64,000 nucleotides of DNA from Pyropia haitanensis (GCA_008729055.1 SDUX01000007.1:4571409-4635408), one strand, 5' to 3'. Counted from the stretch's first letter, positions 1 through 12,280 are shown. Notes: a model not told the origin generated them from the letters alone. Made by a program: numbers and translations.

Positions 1-29
1 AAACTTGGACATGATCTGCCAGGCAAGGA

Positions 30-446
30 TCAAAGAAAGAGATGCACTGCCCATTCGCGGTCGTCTTCCCAACTCAAAACCATGTCCACAGTCCCATCCA
101 TAGCCCCCACATCATCCTTGGCGGCCAGCCAGCGACGAACCGCCTGCGCGCGATCCTCATCCCTCACGCCTACGAACTCGTCCTCAAGTGAGGCGTTGGT
201 CAGCAGAGCCTCCACATCAGATACATCCGTGTGCGCGTTGTCAAACGCAGGGACTACATGCGCAGTTGCCAGATAGCAACAATCGGCATCGATCTGTGGG
301 GATGAACGCTGTGACGATGGGACGGGGACGCAGCGGAGTGATGCAGCCCAGCTTGCCCGCCGAATGAATAGGCGATCCCTCAGTACTTGAATGGCTGCGA
401 CTGCATTTCGATGACCATTTACGTGACCAAGTCTTGCGCGGAACAT
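30..446 (-). pseudogene. C-terminal fragment of a repeat-encoded (transposase-like) protein
   Basis: This is a 138-residue open frame. Its last 30 or so residues (around RRWLAAKDDVGAMDGTVDMV) align without gaps to the C-terminus of the ORF at 30283-30624. Over roughly 28 shared codons I count about 11 silent changes against about 7 replacements, so differences concentrate at third codon positions. That suggests this strand and frame were once under protein-level selection. No catalytic motif is visible and the N-terminal part does not match the other copy. A transposase tail is the likeliest identity, but this is inference from the repeat context. Confidence 0.5.
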
Positions 447-468
447 TCAAAGCGTGAGCCTTGCGCGA

Positions 469-515
469 ATGTTCGGCTCGGTTATAGCCGCATCGGCTAT
501 AACCGAGCCGAACAT
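469..515. repeat. Perfect 22-bp inverted repeat with 3-nt loop
   Basis: Bases 469-490 are the exact reverse complement of 494-515, separated by cat at 491-493. The core of the left arm reads ggctcggttatagccg. A decayed version sits at the matching place in copy B (30684-30731). It may be a terminal or subterminal structure of the repeat family. Confidence 0.9.
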
Positions 516-530
516 AACCGAATAATCACT

Positions 531-2797
531 GTATGAGCCAATCGTCTGCTGCACATTTAGTTTCGGACCGAGTGAATGCGCCTGACGTGGTAGATCTGGC
601 GTGTAATCTATATTTGCATCTAAGTGTGCCACAGTCGAAGGTCAGCTCCTTAATGAAATAGTTGAAAGTTTACCTTTTCTTGTTGAGTACCAAACCAGTC
701 CCAGTCCTCGTCCTCAAGGACCGAATTGGGGGATCAGGAGTAAGACCTGGACCTTGCGGAGGTCGTGCCAACCCACCACGTCTGGTCGGCTGCAGCTCAA
801 CCGTGGCCGGGGGGAAGGCCATCATCCGTCCAATGGACTGACCGCCACGATCAGAGGCACCTGCGGCTGAGAGGTCCCCCACATCTCCCTTGTCCTCTCC
901 CTCCATTCTCTCGCGAGCGGTCCGCCGTTTTCACATGTTCAATCCGCACGGGACGCCGGCCAAAGTGTCAATCCCCCTCTTCTGCGAGCACCGCGACGAT
1001 CATTGCTGGACGGCGGCCAAAGTGCCAACCCTCCTCATCTGCGCGCAACACTGCGATCATTGCTGGCCACTTGTTCGGCATCGCTGGCGACTATCCCACG
1101 CAATCAGCTGGCAGCCACCCCACCAGTGACCGGGCTTGTGACCAAGTCCATAGCTTGACAGCCCGATGGGAGGGCCTTCAAGGGTAGTCTGACTGGAGTG
1201 GCCTAAAATTGTCCACAACGTCCGCCGGGCAGACAGTGGCCGGTGCCCATTGAAGGGTACGACCGACCTCTTTCGTGCTCCCTCTCCAGCAGCAGAACAA
1301 AGTTAAGCGTTGCTCAGTTTCCGAACAAAAAAAAAGCGTCCAATCACAGGATGACACGCTCTGGTTTGATCCAGGAAGGCCGGGAATCTCGGAAAACCAG
1401 AGACGCACACCGTTCTCGTTCGTGCATCCTCGCGCGCGCGGGCTTTGACCGCGATGGCCTTCGCTTGCCGGTAGCGGCGGCGGTGGCGGCGGCGGCGGCG
1501 GTGGCTGCGGTGCGGCGGTGGCGTGAGCGTGTACATGGGTATAGACGGCGGGGAGTGCCATATACGGGCACTTCATGGGCAAGCGAGGCGTGCCGGACGG
1601 CTACGGGGTGGAGCTTTTCTGTTCTGTTTGAGGCCTCTGACGATTGCGCGTCCGCTCAGTGTGGCAGGTATCAGAAACATTGGTACTGAATGCCTCTCCA
1701 GCAGCCATCCAACTACGACTTTTGGCGAGCTCCCGAGCGCAGCAGCCGGCGTGCTGACCGCCGCGGCGCTTGGATGGGCGCCCGCCCCCACGCAAGGCTT
1801 CCCGGACAGAGCCCACCAATACCTCGCTACGCTGCGAGCAATCTCTTTGGACAGTGGGGAACACGGACGAGGAGAGAGTCTAGCGAGGGAACAGGCTGTG
1901 GCTACTCTGGTGCTCTACCTTGACGGAAAGTCCACCCAGACCAACCAGAAGTTGATGCCGGTCCTCTTCCAGGTCCTCCCACGCAGCCTCACCGATCCAT
2001 CCAATAGAGGGGCTGTACGAGGTCGGGATCGCGCGGCTTTGGTCGAACCCTGAGAGGAGGACGGCGGAAGGGGGGGTGCGCGAGACAAAACTCTATCGAC
2101 CCGTCGGGGGCCTTCGGACGAGGGCCTCGCCGAGAGGGGCCATTCCATGGGGGTCTCGACGGGCTGGAAACGCCCCCATCGAAACAGCCCTTCGATGGGT
2201 CGACGGGCCTCGACACGCCGCGACGGGGATTTGATGGAGATTTGGATACATCAGACGATTGCCCTGTTGTCGCCGGTCTGCCCCTCTACATCCCCAGATT
2301 ACATCCTGGAGCCCCTGTACAAGCAGATTGCATAGGTCGGCCCACACTGTTGGGCCCCGACCATGGACAGGTGCGGCGGCGACAGCCAGGCGGAGCTCTT
2401 GGGTAGATATTGAGCTACCTAGCTACTAGGGGTCCTCGCAGACAGTGCGAAAAGTCAGGGTGAGCAGGACGACCAAGAAAGGTGCAATTTCGACTTTGCC
2501 TCAGTCGGCGGGTGAAGATCAATTTCTCCTCGTCTATTGCTCCTTTGGGATCCCACGAGCCAATCATGTTCACAGAAGAACACCATGTTGCCGCTCTTTC
2601 AAGTTTGCCCGTCCTTATCACAACGTCAAGGGAAAGTTCGGGTCACGGGTCAACTTTCCATTGGTCAATGGGCTGCATTCGGCCGAATGGATGGCTCAGA
2701 TTTTGTCTCCGAGGGTTATTGACCCAACAGTAAATCGAAACCCTGCTGACAGACGTGCAGCGCAGATTGAGTGTGTTTTTCACAGTAGACGACTGAC
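531..2797. other. Intergenic region, no gene recognised
   Basis: Moderate-GC DNA with only short, mutually overlapping open frames. The minus-strand frame at 2415-2621 has a less biased composition than the GC-driven frames elsewhere, but it is short and matches no family I recognise. A 57-bp tandem duplication lies at 952-1065. No RNA gene was seen. Confidence 0.5.
952..1065. repeat. Imperfect tandem duplication, 2 x 57 bp
   Basis: Units 952-1008 and 1009-1065 both start gacg.cggccaaagtg and end gatcattgctg, with scattered substitutions between. The unit length is 19 codons, but no supported gene covers it. Confidence 0.75.
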
Positions 2798-5568
2798 GTG
2801 CCAAGCCATACCCCGTCACTAGCTAGACCCCGACCAGAAGAACGGGAATGCAAGGTCGTTCCCACCCCCCCTCAACGGCTGTTCCGCCTGCGAAGCGGCC
2901 GGGCGGAAGCCGCCGCGGATGGCCACCATCCGAGAGGCGGTCGGGCGCCGCCCACCCCCCGCCGGCCGCCGGTGGTCACTCGAGGTCGATGGTGCCGCCG
3001 CGGCGCGTCGGCCCTTCCCGCTGGGGTACGGCCGTCGGGTCGCACGGGCGCGCCCCTCGCCGGCGAGGTGTGGGAGACCACCGCGCTCCTCCGCGCGCGC
3101 TCCCCCTCCCCCACCCCCGCCAGAAACGAGCCCGCCGCACGCGAGACCGCAGCGCTCACGCCCTCTCACCAGATGCCGCGAGCGCTCTCGACCGGCGGCC
3201 TACTGCGGCAGTGGCCGCCAGGGGCACTGGTGGCAAGCACCCCCCCCCCACCCCCCCCCAGGGAGGGCCGTTCCCAGAGGGACGGTCCCCCCCGGCCGCT
3301 GCCGCCAGCCATTCCGAGGGACGGTCTCCCCGGCAGAGTGCGGGGACGCTGCCCGCCCGCCGAGCCGGCGCCCCCCTCCCCCACCGCGCCGCGCGTGCGG
3401 CCCAGCGGGTCGCGCCGCGCGGCCGACGCTGAAATATCCGCGGCGTTTCCACCGCCCACCTCGCCGGGGCTGGCTGCGGCGCGGGCAGCCACGGCCGCGG
3501 CCTCGGCCCCCGCGCCACACCGTTCCCACACCCGGGGCAGCGCTCCCCTCTCACCCCCGCCCCCCACTCTCGCTTGCCACCGCGCCCCCCCGTCGTCACC
3601 CGCTGTCCCGCCGCCATCGTTGTTTTTTTCCTCCGCTTGGCAGCCGAGGGGAGGGTGCCCCGGCGGACAGGGGCGGCAACCCCGTGCCTCCCCCCCTCCC
3701 CCCACTATTCCGCCGTCGCAGCAGTCTGCACCACGATGGGCGAGGGAGCCGACGCGCACGCACCACGACCCCCCCCCCCCCCCCCGGCCGCGTGACGCCG
3801 CCGCCACGACCTGCGTGACGTGCGGTGGTGGGCGGGCGGCAGAGGGGAGGGTCCGGCGGTGGGGTGCGCGGGGGTGTGACCCCCGTGTGCCAGCGCCCAC
3901 GTGCCTCGGCCGCCGCGGCGGAACTGCCGCGCGTCGCGCCGTACACGGCATTCCCACCCGCCCCGCCCACGCACCCTGCCCCTCGCACCCCCCCTCCCAC
4001 ACGGGCCTTTGCTCCCACGCGGCGACCATCTCCGGGCTCTGGCGGCCGTCTCCCCTCCCCCTCCACCGACCCCCAGCCCTTGGCATCGCCCTGCCAGCGC
4101 GCCCCGTGGCATCCATCCCCGCCGACAGCCACCTCGGCACCGGCCGCCCGTGCTTGCCAGACGACAGGCCTCCGCCCGCGACGGCGGCCGCTGGTGACGC
4201 ACCGACCCACCTTCACCTTGCCCATCTCGACGCCCTGGACGTCGCTGTCGACCCCGGCTGTGTCCCGCCGCCGCTTGCCCTTCCGCTGCCCGCCCCCGCC
4301 CAAGTGCACCGCTTGGCTTCCGGGTGGCCACTGCGCGCCGGTTGGCGGCGGGCGCCCCGTCTTCCTCCCCGTGGCGGTGCCAGCTCTTTTTCTTCCCCCC
4401 CATTGGGCCACTGTTGGCGGCGGCACGCTCGCCCCCCGGCAGACGCCGCTCCACCTTTCCGCCGCGCTGGCCCCCCCCCGCCCGCACCGCCGGCCACACC
4501 CCCTCGCCCACCTCTGCTGGCGCTGCCGCGAGCTAGGGGCGTGGTCGCCGCACGCAGCAGGCGGGACCGAGACCCGCCCGCGGACCATCGCCGCCCCGCG
4601 GGTGGCGGCCCGTCGCCGCCCGACCGGCGCCACGCCCCCCCAACGGGTGGACGGCGGGCGGCCGCCACGAGCCGCGGCCGGTGGCGGCGCGGATTTTTTT
4701 CTCGTATCCCCCGGGGGGGACTCCCGGCGCCGCCCCCACGTGCGCGCGCGTGTGGGGTGGCGGCGCCTCGGCGGCGGCACGGGGTGTGTGCCACCACGCG
4801 TTGTGGCTGGCGCTCCAGCGACGCCGCCCCTGTGGCGGGTGGCCACCCCGCCCCTTCCCCGGCCGCGGCGTCGGGGCTGTGCGCGGCACACCCAACCCAC
4901 CCGGGCGGCGCCCTTTCCACCGCCCACCGCGGCGGCCGCGGGCACCGCACTTTCGCTCCGAGGTGGGGGCCCCCCCCACCACCACAGGGTGGGCGGGGAG
5001 ATCGCCGCCGCCCGTGCGCGGCGGCGGCCGTCAGCGGCCGCCGACCTGAGTGACCGTGACGGGTGACCGCGGTCGCTGCCGCCCGGACCGGCCGCGCGCT
5101 GCCCGCGGCGTCCGCCGCCGCCGGCTGGCTGTCGAGGCCAAGGGGTGAAATCGGGCGCCCGCCGCCGCCGTCGCCGCCGCCGCGACGCCCCCACCGCCGC
5201 CGCCGCTGCCGCCGACGACGACAACGACGCTGTTGCCGCCGCCAGTGTCGCTGTGGGGCGTGTGGCGGGTCCTCCCCCCCCCACCACTCATCCTTGCGCG
5301 GCTGTCTGGCCAGTGGACGGCTGCCGGCCGCCCGCTGCGCGTGCTCGTCAAGGCCCCACGTGCGCGGCGGCGTGCCGCCCACGGCGCGGCTGCCCCGCTC
5401 GTGGGGCGCGCGCCCCGCCGCGCTGGCCGCCTGTGGCTGCCCGCGGTTGCACGGCGTGGGGCGGTGGGCGGCCATCGGCGGGCGTCCTCCCGCCTCCCCG
5501 GCCGCTTCCCCCCGTCGTGCCGACGCCCGTCACGCCCACCCGCGCGCCCGCCGGCGGCCGCGTCGCCG
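2798..5568. other. Very GC-rich region without a supportable gene
   Basis: Long frames are open on both strands at once (for example + 2798-5053 and - 3596-5287). Their products are Pro/Arg/Gly/Ala mixtures without any conserved block, membrane pattern or motif. At this GC content stop codons are so rare that such frames are expected by chance. Some of this may be 5' UTR or promoter of the gene starting near 5569. Confidence 0.5.
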
Positions 5569-5663
5569 ATGGATTTACGCCGCCGCCCCTGCGGGGTGCC
5601 GCCGCCCGCGGCGGCCGCCGCCGTTGGCGGCAGCAGCAGCGGCGGCAGCAGCAGCAGCGGCGT

Positions 5664-5694
<31 letters not shown>

Positions 5695-5975
5695 AGCGGC
5701 GGTGGCGGTGGCGGCGGTGGTGGTGGCGGCGTCGCGGAGCCATCCCCCCCCGCCCCCCCCCCTTTCCCGCTACCCCCTCCTCCCCCCTCCCCCCCCCCCG
5801 TTGGCGGCGGCGGCGACGCCAGCCGCCATGGGCGGCGGCCCTCCCCCCCCCCCCCCCTCCCGCCGCCCTGCGCGCCCCGCGGCGGCGGCGGCGGCACCCC
5901 ACGCCCGCTCCGCCGCGTCGTGCCACGGTCGTTTATGGACGTGCTGCGGCCGGTGGCGACGGCGGGCGCGTCGCT

Positions 5976-6037
<62 letters not shown>

Positions 6038-6951
6038 TGCTGTCGTCCGCGTGGCTGACCGGCGGCGGCGGCAGCGGCGGCGGCGACGGCGCCAGCGGCA
6101 GCGGGGGCGCGACGATGGCGACGGCGGCGGCGGCGCTGCCAATGCCGCTGCCGCTGCCGGCCGCGCTGGGTGGCGGCCGCCGCGGCGGCGGCGCGGCGGG
6201 CTCCCCAATGGGCGGGGTGACCGCCGGCGGCGGCGGCCGCGCGGCCGCCGCGCCGCCGCCGGCGGTGCCGCCGGCGTGGGCGCCGTGGCGGGTGTCGCCG
6301 CTGGCGCCGCCGGCGACGCTGGCGCCGCCGCTGGCGCTGGCGCCGCCGCTGGCGCTGGCGCCGCCGCTGGCGCTGGCGCCGCCGCTGGCTCCGCCACTGG
6401 CGCTGGCGCCGCGGCCGGCGCCGCCGCTGGCGCCGCGGCCGGCACCGCCGCTGGCGCCGCGGCCGGCACCGCCGCTGGCGCCGCGGCCGGCGCCGCCGCT
6501 GGCGCCGCGGCGGGCGGCGGTGCCGCGGCACCCCCCCCCCCCCCCCCCCCCCCCCGGGCCACGCCCCCCCCCCGCCCCTGCCGTCGATGCGGGAGCTCCT
6601 CGGCTGTGCCCGGCCGGCCACCGCCCGCAACGTGGCGCTCCTCGACGCGATGGCCGCCGCGTCGGCGGCGGCCGCGGCGGCCGCGGCGGCCTGCCGGGGC
6701 GGCGGCGGTGGCGGTGGTGGCGGCGCGTCCAAGCGCCGCCGCACCGGCGGGGACGCGGACGGCCGGCCGGGCCGCCGCGCGTCGCGGCGCGGGGGGGATG
6801 GCCGCCGGTCGGGCGGTGGCGGCGGCGGCGGCGGCGGCGGCGACCCCGAGGAGATTATGTGCCGCCAGATGCTCGACGCGATCATCTCGGTGGAGAGCGA
6901 CGGCGACGGCGACGGCGGCAGCGGCAGCGACGGCAAGGACCGGGACGGGGA

Positions 6952-6987
<36 letters not shown>

Positions 6988-8866
6988 GGTCGACGGCGGG
7001 GACGACGGCGGGGCGGCAAGACGCGGGGCAGGGGGCGGCGGCGGCGGCCGGCGTGACCGCCCCGTGGTCGTCACCCTCGACCGGGAGATGCGGTGGGCCG
7101 ACAAGGCCCGCGCGGCAATGGCGTGCGGCATGGTGCTGCCGCTGCTGGCGCGCCTGCTCGCCGTGTCGGTGCCCGGCATCTGCTGCGTGGTGGAGCTCCC
7201 CTACCGGGGGGAGGGCGCGGCGGGGGCGGCGGCGCTCCCCACGGGCGGCGCCCCCCCCCCGCGCAGCGCGGCGGCCGCCCGGTCCGCGGCCGCGGCGGCC
7301 GACGCGGCCGTCCGCGGTCGGGTGCTCAAGCTCCTCACCGCGGGCTTTGAGGTGCTCAAGGCGGCCGCGCCGTCGCCGCCACCGCCGCCCGCGGCGGCCG
7401 GCGGCAACGGCGCCGCCGCCGCCGCCGCCGCCGCGGCGGCGGCGCCCCCCGCCCCGACGCTGTCGTCGGTGGCGTGGGTGGCGGCGGGCGTGACGGCCCC
7501 CCGCGGCGAGGCCGCCCTGTCCGTCCCCGTCGTGCTCGGCGACAAGCCGGCCGAGCGCGCGGACGGGGTGTTTGTCACGTACGCCAACGGCTCGGTGGTG
7601 CTCCTCACCGTCCGCGACTCGGCCGACGCGCTGTCAGACGCGCTGCTCGTGTCGGCCGCCGCGCAGGCGGGGGGGACCCTCCTGCCGGCGGGGCTCGTCT
7701 GCCCGCGGCCGCCGGCGGCCGCTGCGGGCGCGGGTGCGGGCGCGGCCGCGGCCGCGGGTGGCGGCGGCGGCTGCGGCGGCGGGCAGCCACCGCCGCCGCC
7801 GCCGGTGGCGCTCTTCTCCTACACCCCACAGTCGCCGACGCCCGTCACCGCCGCGGCGGTGCGGCCGCACGGCGTCGGCGCGGCGCGGCTGCTGCTCGTC
7901 CGCGTCGGCCACCCGGCGGGCGCGCCCGCCGGCGGCGGGTCGCGCCGCTCACGGCCGCCGCCGCCGACGCGCGACACGCCGGCCGCGGCGGTGGCGGCGG
8001 CCGCCGCCGCCCCAGACGCGATGCAAGGGACGGCCGCCGCCGCCGCGACGGCGGCCGACGCAACGGCGACGGCGGCGACGGCGGCAGCGGCGGTGACGAC
8101 GGCGGCGGCGGCGGCGGCGGCCGCGGCGGCCACGTCGGTGGCGGCGGCGGCGGCGGCGCCCGCCAAGCGCCCGCGCCTGATGCCGTCGGCGGCGGCGCCG
8201 ACGCTGGCCGTGCGGCCGCCGCCAGTGGCGCTGCCGACGCCGTCCACGTCGACCGCCACCGCCACCGCCACCGCTGGCGGCGGCAGCCGCGACGGCATTG
8301 GCGGCGGCGGCGGCAGCGGCAGCGGCGGCGGCAGCGGCAGCGGCAGCGGTGGCGGCGGCGGCAGCGGCCGCCGCAGCGGGACGGGCCGGTCGCCTGGTGC
8401 CGGCGTGGCGGGCGTCGGGCCACCCTCGACGGCGGCGGCGGCGGCGGCGGCGTCGAGCCGCCGCGGCCGCCTCGTCGGGCGGAGCCCGCTGCTCCCCCCC
8501 CCCCACCCCGCGCTGGCCGCCGGCCGCCGCCCCGGCGCTGGTGCCGCGCCGCCGCCGCCGACGCCGCCGTCGCTGTCGCCGCCGCCGCCGCCACCCCAGG
8601 TGGTGGCGCTCGTCTTCAACGGCCCGCCCGCGGCGGGCGCCGCGGCGGCGGTGGCGGCGACGAGCCGGCGGCGGCGCGGCGACACGGGCGGCGGCCGGCG
8701 GCGGCCGTCGGCACCGGCGGCGGCCGCCGCGGCGGCCACCGCCGCGGTGCACGCCGTGCACGCAACGACCGCGGCGGCGCTGGCGGGTTCGGCCGCCGCG
8801 GCGGCGGCGCCGCCGGTGCCGCCGCCGTCGCGCCGTCTGGTGGGGTGGGGGGTGATGCCCGTGGCT

Positions 8867-8928
<62 letters not shown>

Positions 8929-9314
8929 GTGCGCGACGCGCCCGCCCGCCGCGGCGTCCCGCAACGCGAGGAGGACGGCCACCGCCGCGGCGGCAGCGTG
9001 TGGCCGCAGCGTCGACTGCCAGTGGCCGCCACTCGCGCCGCGGCCGCCGCCAGCAGCACCAGCAGCACCGCCGCCACCACCACCGCCGCTGCCGCCGCCA
9101 CCACCGCCACCGCCACCCCCGCCGCCACCGTCGCCGCCGCCCCAGACGGTCAGCTACCTGACCATCCCGTCGGACGCGTCAGTGGTGACCGGCCGCGGCG
9201 CGGTGGGCGGTGACGGCGGGGACGCGGGCCGCCGCGGCGGCGGCGGCGGCGGCGGCGGCGGCAGCGGTGGCGGCGCCGCCGGTGGGGGTCTCGCACCCAC
9301 CGCTGGGGGCGGCT

Positions 9315-9347
<33 letters not shown>

Positions 9348-9443
9348 GGGATGGCGGCGGCGGCGGCGGCAACGTCAGCGGCGGCGGCGGCCGGCCCGCG
9401 GCGGGCGGGCGGGAGGTGTCGACGCCGCCGTTGGCAGAGGCGG

Positions 9444-9484
<41 letters not shown>

Positions 9485-9580
9485 CGGCGGCGGCACGTGC
9501 ACAGCCCGGGGCAGGCGGCGGTGCTGTCGGCGCTGCTGTCGCTGTCGGGCGGCGGCGCCGTCGCGTGGCAGTCGTCGTGA
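5569..9580 (+). CDS. Uncharacterised low-complexity protein with an ordered middle region
   Basis: I do not recognise this protein. The clearest coding part runs from the ATG at 6587 to the TGA at 9578-9580 (997 residues). It starts with a short ordered segment (MRELLGCARPATARNVALL), then Gly/Asp-rich stretches. An ordered region follows at about 7060-7900, with a hydrophobic helix-like segment (MVLPLLARLLAVSVPGICCV) and a beta-rich stretch around GVFVTYANGSVVLLTVRD. Long Ala, Pro and Gly runs fill the rest. Upstream, the + frame from the ATG at 5569 (MDLRRRPCGVPPP) to about 6530 also looks like protein. It would join the downstream frame if the C tract at about 6532-6555 were off by one base, so I give 5569 as a tentative start. 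The conservative model is 6587-9580. It could be nuclear (KRRR at the N-terminus), but function is unknown. Confidence 0.5.
5970..6038. repeat. (CCG)n trinucleotide tract
   Basis: An uninterrupted CCG/GCC repeat of more than 20 units. In the upstream frame of the neighbouring gene it encodes a run of about 20 prolines. Similar GGC tracts recur at about 8871-8930 and 9447-9483. Confidence 0.9.
6296..6515. repeat. Minisatellite of gcgccgccgctggcgctg-type units
   Basis: About a dozen 18-24-bp units built from gcgccgccgctggc, with a later variant containing gcggccggc. In the + frame starting at 5569 it reads as APPLAL and later APRPAPPL repeats. This periodicity supports a length-variable coding repeat, although the frame is uncertain. 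Confidence 0.85.
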
Positions 9581-11028
9581 GCGCGGGGCGGTCGGGCGCG
9601 AGCGCGCGCGCGCCGTTGGGGTGGGGGCGGCCGCCGCGGCGGCGCCGCGGCGGCGAGCGCGCGACGCGACGCGGTCGGCCCGTCGATCGGCGGTGGTGGG
9701 GCGGCGGCTCGCCGCGCGGGCCGCGAGCGTGCAGGTGCCTGGTGCCCCACGGGGACGTGCTGTGGATGGGTCGACGTGGCGGGGGGGTGGCGGTAGTGGT
9801 GGCGAGGCGTGTACCCGTATTTTTTCTGTCTATTTTTTTCTTCTTTTCGTTTGCCCGCCCGGGCGACCCCCTCTCCGGTTGCTGTTACTTTTTTTCCTCT
9901 CATTTTTTTTTTGCCCTCGTCGTGGGCGGTGCGTGTCGGCAGCCGCAGGGTGGCAGACGGCAGCAGGTGGCCCCGTGGCCAGCCGCCCAGCCGGCTACAC
10001 ACGTGCCGCACATCGTCATGCTGTCCGCCGTGTCTGGCGAGCGACGGACCGCCGCCGCTTGGCTGCCACACTTCCACGTTGCGGCGCGCTCTCCGCGTGC
10101 CGGGGGGGGGTTCCGGGTCCTCCTCGCCAACGGAGGGGGCCCCCATCCTTCCGCCCACCGCCGGGGAGATCACCCCGCCGCCGCTGCCAGAGGGGCACCA
10201 CCCCGCCCGCAGCGGGGAGGGGTGCGGCATGGACGGTGCGCGCGTCAGCCACCGTGGGAGGATCGAGCTCTCGTCATCGGCCAGGGCGCTTCCCACTGCC
10301 CAATGTTGTTCGCCACGTGGCAATTGTGGGGACTTGTGTGTGGACAGTGCGCACTAATTTCTACGGCACGGGCGGCTCGGCGCGGTACGTAGGACCGCCA
10401 GCGGCGGTGTGCCCCCGGGCGGGGAGTGCCCGCCGCCCCCACTGGCGGTGGCGACGTCCACCAGACAGCGGACGCCCGTGACGCGCGGCGGGCTCGCGCG
10501 CGACCCACCGACGGCGGAGCACACCCCTCAGACCCACCCACCCGCGGCGGGGGCCTACGTAGCGCGCCGGCTACGGCGGTGGGAGGCCGTCCGCGCCGCG
10601 CCCGCGCCTACGTCACGGCCGTCCAGAGGGCGAGATCGCGCGGCCGCGTCAGACGCGGCGATGCGTGCGGCGACGCCCAGCCGGTGCCGGTGGCGCGCGC
10701 ACGCGCGCGCCGACGGGAGCGTTGTGGGGTGCAGAAGGACGGCGTGATGGGGGGGGGGGGAGTGGCGTCCCGCCCTTCCGCTGTTGCATGCCTGTGTGCG
10801 CACGGTCAAGAGGGTGGGGGGCAAGAGCGGCGACGTCGGGCAGCGGCTGGCACGGTCAGCCGAGCGGTCGGTGTGAGGTAGCGGCGGGGTAGACGGGGGG
10901 CCCTACCGCGGTCAGCCGGCGTCACCGTACGGCTCCGCCGTCGCCACCCCGCCGGCCCTTCCGACTTGCCTTTGCCGCGTCTTCCCCCCCGGCGTGTGTT
11001 TCGTCCCCTGTGAGGACCCCACCCCACG
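9581..11028. other. Intergenic region
   Basis: Lies between the uncharacterised + gene and the CDF gene. It includes T-rich patches at 9820-9912 (tttttttctt-like), which could be 3' UTR or terminator of the upstream gene. The remainder is the presumed promoter of the CDF gene. No gene or RNA was recognised. Confidence 0.5.
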
Positions 11029-11538
11029 ATGGGCCTCACCCGCACGCAGCGCCTGCTGGGCATGACCACCCTCTCTACCTGCCTCTGCCTCACCGAGCTC
11101 ACCGTCGGCATCCGGTCGGGCAGCCTCGCGCTCGTTGTCGACTCGGTGCACCTCGGCTCGGACGTGCTGACGCTCCTCCTGTCGGCGGCCGCCACCGCCG
11201 CCGCCGCCGCCACCGCGGGGGATGACGCCGCCGCCGCCGCCATGGACAGCGACGACGACGAGAGCTGCGGCGGTAAGCCGGGGAGGGGCGGCGGCTGGTG
11301 GTGGCGCCACCTGGTCGGCGCCAACACCTGGGGCGCCGCCCGCGCCGAGGTGCTCGCCGCGTTTGCCAACGCGGTCTTCCTGATTGCGGTGGCGCTCAAC
11401 ATGGCGGCAGAGGCGGTGGAGCGGCTCGCCGCGGGCGAGCGCGTCGCGCGGCCGCGGCTGGCGCTCGCCGCCGCCGTCGGGGGGATGGTCGTGAACGCGG
11501 CGGGGATGGTGCTGTTTACGGATTGGGAGGAAGAGACG

Positions 11539-11574
<36 letters not shown>

Positions 11575-11734
11575 CCGGCGGCCCGCGCCGCCGCCGCCAA
11601 GGGGGACTCGATCGAGCTGCAGCCGCTGTTTGACGTTGTCAGCGACGGGTCGGATGAGAGCACCAGCGACGGCAGCCGCAGCGGCTCGGATAGCGGCGGC
11701 GACAGCCCGACGCGCTTTTCTCCCCGCGCCCCCT

Positions 11735-11781
<47 letters not shown>

Positions 11782-12048
11782 GCCGCGGCGGCCGCCCCAT
11801 CGTCTGGGGGCTCCCTCAATATGCGCGCGGTCTTCCTGCACGTGGCCGGCGACTTTGCCGGCGCCGCCCTCATCTCCGCGTCGTGCACGACGCTCTGGCT
11901 CCGCCCGTCCTTCCGCTACGGGTGGGCGCTGGACCCGGCGGCGAGCCTCGGCCTCGTCGCGATCCTCCTCGCCACGGCGGTGCCGCTCGCCGTCCGCTCG
12001 GGGCGTGTCCTCCTCTGTGGGGTCCCCGCCTGGGGGGACGCCCCCGCC

Positions 12049-12079
<31 letters not shown>

Positions 12080-12280
12080 CCGACGGCGCCGTCGCCGACG
12101 GCGGCGGCAGCGGTGGCGGCGGCGCCACCGCCGTCGCCGCCGCCCTGCGGCGGCTGCCCGGCGTCGCCCCGACCGCCGACGCCGTCCACGCGCTGCGGCT
12201 GTGGCAGCTGTCCGACACGGTCGCCGTCGCGTCGGTGCACCTGGTGCTGCTGCCGCCGCGGCCGCCGCTGCCGCCGCGGC

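Larger units (their letters stand above)
1..530 (-). mobile_element. Dispersed repeat, copy A (partial, runs off the left edge)
   Basis: Positions 61-135 and the right end around 440-530 match a second locus at about 30283-30740 in the same orientation. Both loci have a minus-strand ORF ending in a related acidic C-terminus. In both, a shared motif (gcggaacatt, then ggctcggttat) leads into an inverted repeat, followed by a related cata..cgaata..actgta string. The middle is diverged. The family is not identified; conserved ends, a decayed ORF and dispersed copies fit a DNA transposon or MITE. The left terminus lies outside the window. Confidence 0.6.

Noticed and set aside
2798..5287. Very long open frames on both strands (751 codons + and 563 codons -)
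   Set aside because: Products are motif-free Pro/Arg/Gly mixtures, and both strands are open at once, as expected where stop codons are rare.
6296..6515. CRISPR-like regular repeats
   Set aside because: The units are contiguous with no unique spacers; it is a minisatellite in a eukaryotic genome.
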